Source: Acidimicrobiaceae bacterium
Lineage (GTDB): Bacteria > Actinomycetota > Acidimicrobiia > Acidimicrobiales > Ilumatobacteraceae
Direction of reading: 5' to 3'
DNA length: 7,335 nucleotides
Assembly: GCA_003455715.1 (NCBI GenBank)
Contig: DMQJ01000113.1
Coordinates: forward strand, 1 to 7,335
Part shown: positions 5,287 through 7,335 of the stretch, one piece after another
How the letters are laid out: every line of letters begins with the position of its first letter
Numbering within the stretch: the first letter of the stretch is position 1
Notes under the pieces: generated by a model
What the model was told of the DNA's origin: nothing
Database searches by the model: none
Seen by the model: the letters and a program-made list of their open reading frames with translations, nothing else
Translations under genes and position numbers: made by a program

Positions 5287-7335
5287 TCAGAGGCAGATGT
5301 CGCCCGGGCGCACCGGCACTCGCGGCAACTCGCGGCCGACGGCATCGCGAATCGCGGCCACCACCGCAGGCGTGGAGCTGACGGTGGGCGGCTCGCCCAC
5401 GCCCTTGGCCCCCAACGGAGCGAGCGGCTCGAGTTCCTCCACGAACGACACTTCGACGTCGGGCATGTCGAGGAACGTGGGCAGCAGGTAGTCGGTGAAG
5501 GAGGCGTTCTTCACGATGCCATCCACCTGCAGCAGTTCCTCCATCACCGCCAAGCCCAGGCCTTGGGCGATGCCACCCTCCACTTGGCCGAGGGCGACCA
5601 CCGGATTGAGCACGCGACCGACGTCTTGCGAGGTGGCAATCTGCACCACCTTCACCAAGCCCAGTTCCGTGTCGACATCCACCACGGCGCGGTGCGCGGC
5701 GAACGCGAACGCGGTGTGGCAGTTGCCCTGGCCGTCTTCGTCGAGGTCTTCAGTGGCCGGATGGTGGTACTCGAACGTCTCATCGAACTCCACACCGGCG
5801 CTGGCCTCCACCACCGGCAGACGCAGCACACCGGCCGGATGCACCACCTCGTCGCCGTCGATGACGAGTTCGCCCGCGGGAACGTTGTGCAGCGCGGCAA
5901 CGTGAGCGAACAGACGGTCGCGCACCAAGAGGCACGCGCCCTGCACCGCTCCACCGCTCATCCATGTCTGCCGCGAGGCCGACGTGGAGCCGGCCGACCC
6001 GACCTCGGTGTCGATGCGGTCGAGCACCACCTCATCGACCCCGAGCACCGAGCGGGCGATCTGCTGAGCAAGGGTGACGAAGCCCTGCCCCACCTCGACC
6101 GTCGCGAACTTGACGTGAGCGACTCCGTTAATCAGACGCACGCGAGCCGTAGAGAAGTCGTCGAAACCTTCGCTGTACATCAGGTTCTTGATGCTGATGC
6201 CGTAGCCGATGCCTCGGCGCACGTGCACCGCATCTGCGGTGAGTCCCGTTCCGCCGGGCAGACACAGCGGGTCGCCGTCGCGGCCGCCCACCGGTTCGTC
6301 GGGCAGCGGCATCGCGGCCACCTCACGGATGAGACGCTCCACCGGGGCCACGCTCTCCATGACCTGCCCGGTGATGAGTCGGTCGCCGGTGCGCATTGCG
6401 TTGCGAAGGCGAACCTCCACCGGGTCGAGCCCGCACGCGACCGCAAGCTTGTCCATCTGGCTCTCGTGGGCGAAGCACGCCTGCACCACGCCAAACCCGC
6501 GCATTGCGCCGCTGGGCAAGTTGTTCGTGCGCACCGCCCAACCGTCGACCGTGGCGTTGTCGCAGCGGTACGGGCCCTGCGTGTGGGTGATGCCGTTCAC
6601 CAGCACGGCCGACGACGTGCTGGCGTATGCGCCCCCGTCGAACACGAACCGAGCTTCGATGCGCCGGATGGTGCCGTCGTGGTGAGCGTGGTGTCGCATC
6701 CACACCGTGCACGGGTGACGATGCACATGCCCGAGGAAGCTCTCGTGACGGTCGTAGGCCATGCGCACCGGCCGCCCGGTTCGCAACGCAAGGAGGCACG
6801 TGTGCACCTGCAGGCTGATGTCTTCACGCGCGCCGAACGCACCGCCCACCCCGCCGAGCACCAGTCGCACCTTCTCGTCGGGCATTGCAAGGCACGCCGC
6901 GATCTGGTGGCGATCTTCGTGCAGCCACTGAGTGGCCACCACCAACTCCACACCGGCTCCGTCGTGGTCGGGCGTGGCCATCGCAGCCTCCAGCCCAAGG
7001 AAGGCTTGGTCTTGGCGGCCGATCTCGTAGGTGCCTTCGACGACAACCGGGCCTTCGATGGTTTGATCGCCGCGCACGATGCGCTGGTGGCGCACCACGT
7101 TGCCATCGGGGTGGATGGGCGGAAACGTGCCATCGACTGCACGCTCGGGATCGGTGAGCGGCTCGAGCACCTCGTACTCCACCACGATGGCCGCGAGGGC
7201 CCGGCGGCAGGTGGCCGGATGGTCGGCTGCCACCGCCGCGATCGGCTCGCCCACGTAGCGCACGACCTCGGCAGCGAACACGGGCTGGTCGGAACTGATG
7301 AGCCCGTAGGTGGGCTTGCCCGGCACGTCGGCGGC
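5287..7335 (-). CDS. pucD: xanthine dehydrogenase molybdopterin-binding subunit, PucD-like (5' end beyond right edge)
   Basis: 682 codons lie in the window, and the frame is open to the right edge (first codons Ala-Ala-Asp-Val-Pro-Gly). Full PucD-type subunits have roughly 750-770 residues, so about 70-90 N-terminal residues are missing; GTG 7326 is not the real start. This is the large Mo-cofactor subunit of xanthine dehydrogenase, which hydroxylates hypoxanthine and xanthine to urate with separate FAD and [2Fe-2S] subunits. Numbering from the edge: the a/b hammerhead domain (VVRYVGEPIAAVAADHP, 24-40), GGVGGAFGARED (161-172), DRHESFLGHVHRHP (195-208), PSGAMRGFG (274-282) with R279, EVGQGF (414-419), SASRQTWMSGG (452-462), GQVEGGIAQGLG (583-594) and GAKGVGEPP (642-650) with E648, the catalytic base position. 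R279 and E198 sit about where purine-orienting Arg and Glu lie in bovine enzyme (R880, E802). The CO-dehydrogenase AYxCSFR loop is absent. A purine substrate is likely but not proven. Confidence 0.9.
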   Translation of the reverse strand, partial: AADVPGKPTYGLISSDQPVFAAEVVRYVGEPIAAVAADHPATCRRALAAIVVEYEVLEPLTDPERAVDGTFPPIHPDGNVVRHQRIVRGDQTIEGPVVVEGTYEIGRQDQAFLGLEAAMATPDHDGAGVELVVATQWLHEDRHQIAACLAMPDEKVRLVLGGVGGAFGAREDISLQVHTCLLALRTGRPVRMAYDRHESFLGHVHRHPCTVWMRHHAHHDGTIRRIEARFVFDGGAYASTSSAVLVNGITHTQGPYRCDNATVDGWAVRTNNLPSGAMRGFGVVQACFAHESQMDKLAVACGLDPVEVRLRNAMRTGDRLITGQVMESVAPVERLIREVAAMPLPDEPVGGRDGDPLCLPGGTGLTADAVHVRRGIGYGISIKNLMYSEGFDDFSTARVRLINGVAHVKFATVEVGQGFVTLAQQIARSVLGVDEVVLDRIDTEVGSAGSTSASRQTWMSGGAVQGACLLVRDRLFAHVAALHNVPAGELVIDGDEVVHPAGVLRLPVVEASAGVEFDETFEYHHPATEDLDEDGQGNCHTAFAFAAHRAVVDVDTELGLVKVVQIATSQDVGRVLNPVVALGQVEGGIAQGLGLAVMEELLQVDGIVKNASFTDYLLPTFLDMPDVEVSFVEELEPLAPLGAKGVGEPPTVSSTPAVVAAIRDAVGRELPRVPVRPGDICL

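Noticed and set aside
5287..7335. Identity as aerobic CO dehydrogenase large subunit (CoxL)
   Set aside because: The AYxCSFR active-site loop is absent, and the motifs fit xanthine-dehydrogenase/PucD-type proteins.

Overview
This is a 7.3-kb high-GC bacterial window, densely packed and without RNA genes, mobile elements or CRISPR. GTG starts, genes that touch or overlap, start codons without Shine-Dalgarno sites and TANNNT hexamers 6-7 nt ahead of two of them all suggest an actinobacterium. A lineage near Acidimicrobiia is possible, but that is inference only.

Layout: seven protein genes cover almost everything. Six are on the minus strand. Reading the minus strand from the right edge: (1) a molybdopterin-binding large subunit of a xanthine-dehydrogenase-type hydroxylase, PucD-like, with its N-terminus outside the window (5287 to the right edge); (2) a small purine-type phosphoribosyltransferase (4732-5226). 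A plus-strand FAD oxidoreductase of the phytoene-desaturase/PYROXD2 type follows (3118-4704). It converges on the phosphoribosyltransferase and diverges from the next block. Then comes a tight four-gene minus-strand operon: (3) creatininase-family amidohydrolase (2285-3067); (4) M20 N-carbamoyl-amino-acid hydrolase / allantoate-amidohydrolase-like enzyme (1017-2288), sharing ATGA with its predecessor; (5) a small VOC (glyoxalase-fold) protein (630-1010); (6) the N-terminal part of an AspT/YidE-type exchanger running off the left edge (1-620).

How they may work together: the set looks like nitrogen-heterocycle catabolism. A xanthine-dehydrogenase-type enzyme oxidises purines. A purine phosphoribosyltransferase could salvage the same bases. 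A creatininase-fold enzyme could open a cyclic amide or ureide. The M20 enzyme would then remove the carbamoyl group, and the exchanger could move substrate or product. The families are well supported by motifs, but the joint pathway and all substrates are inferred. The most notable points are the translationally coupled creatininase plus carbamoylase pair with a dedicated exchanger, and the apparently leaderless starts at 3067 and 5226.
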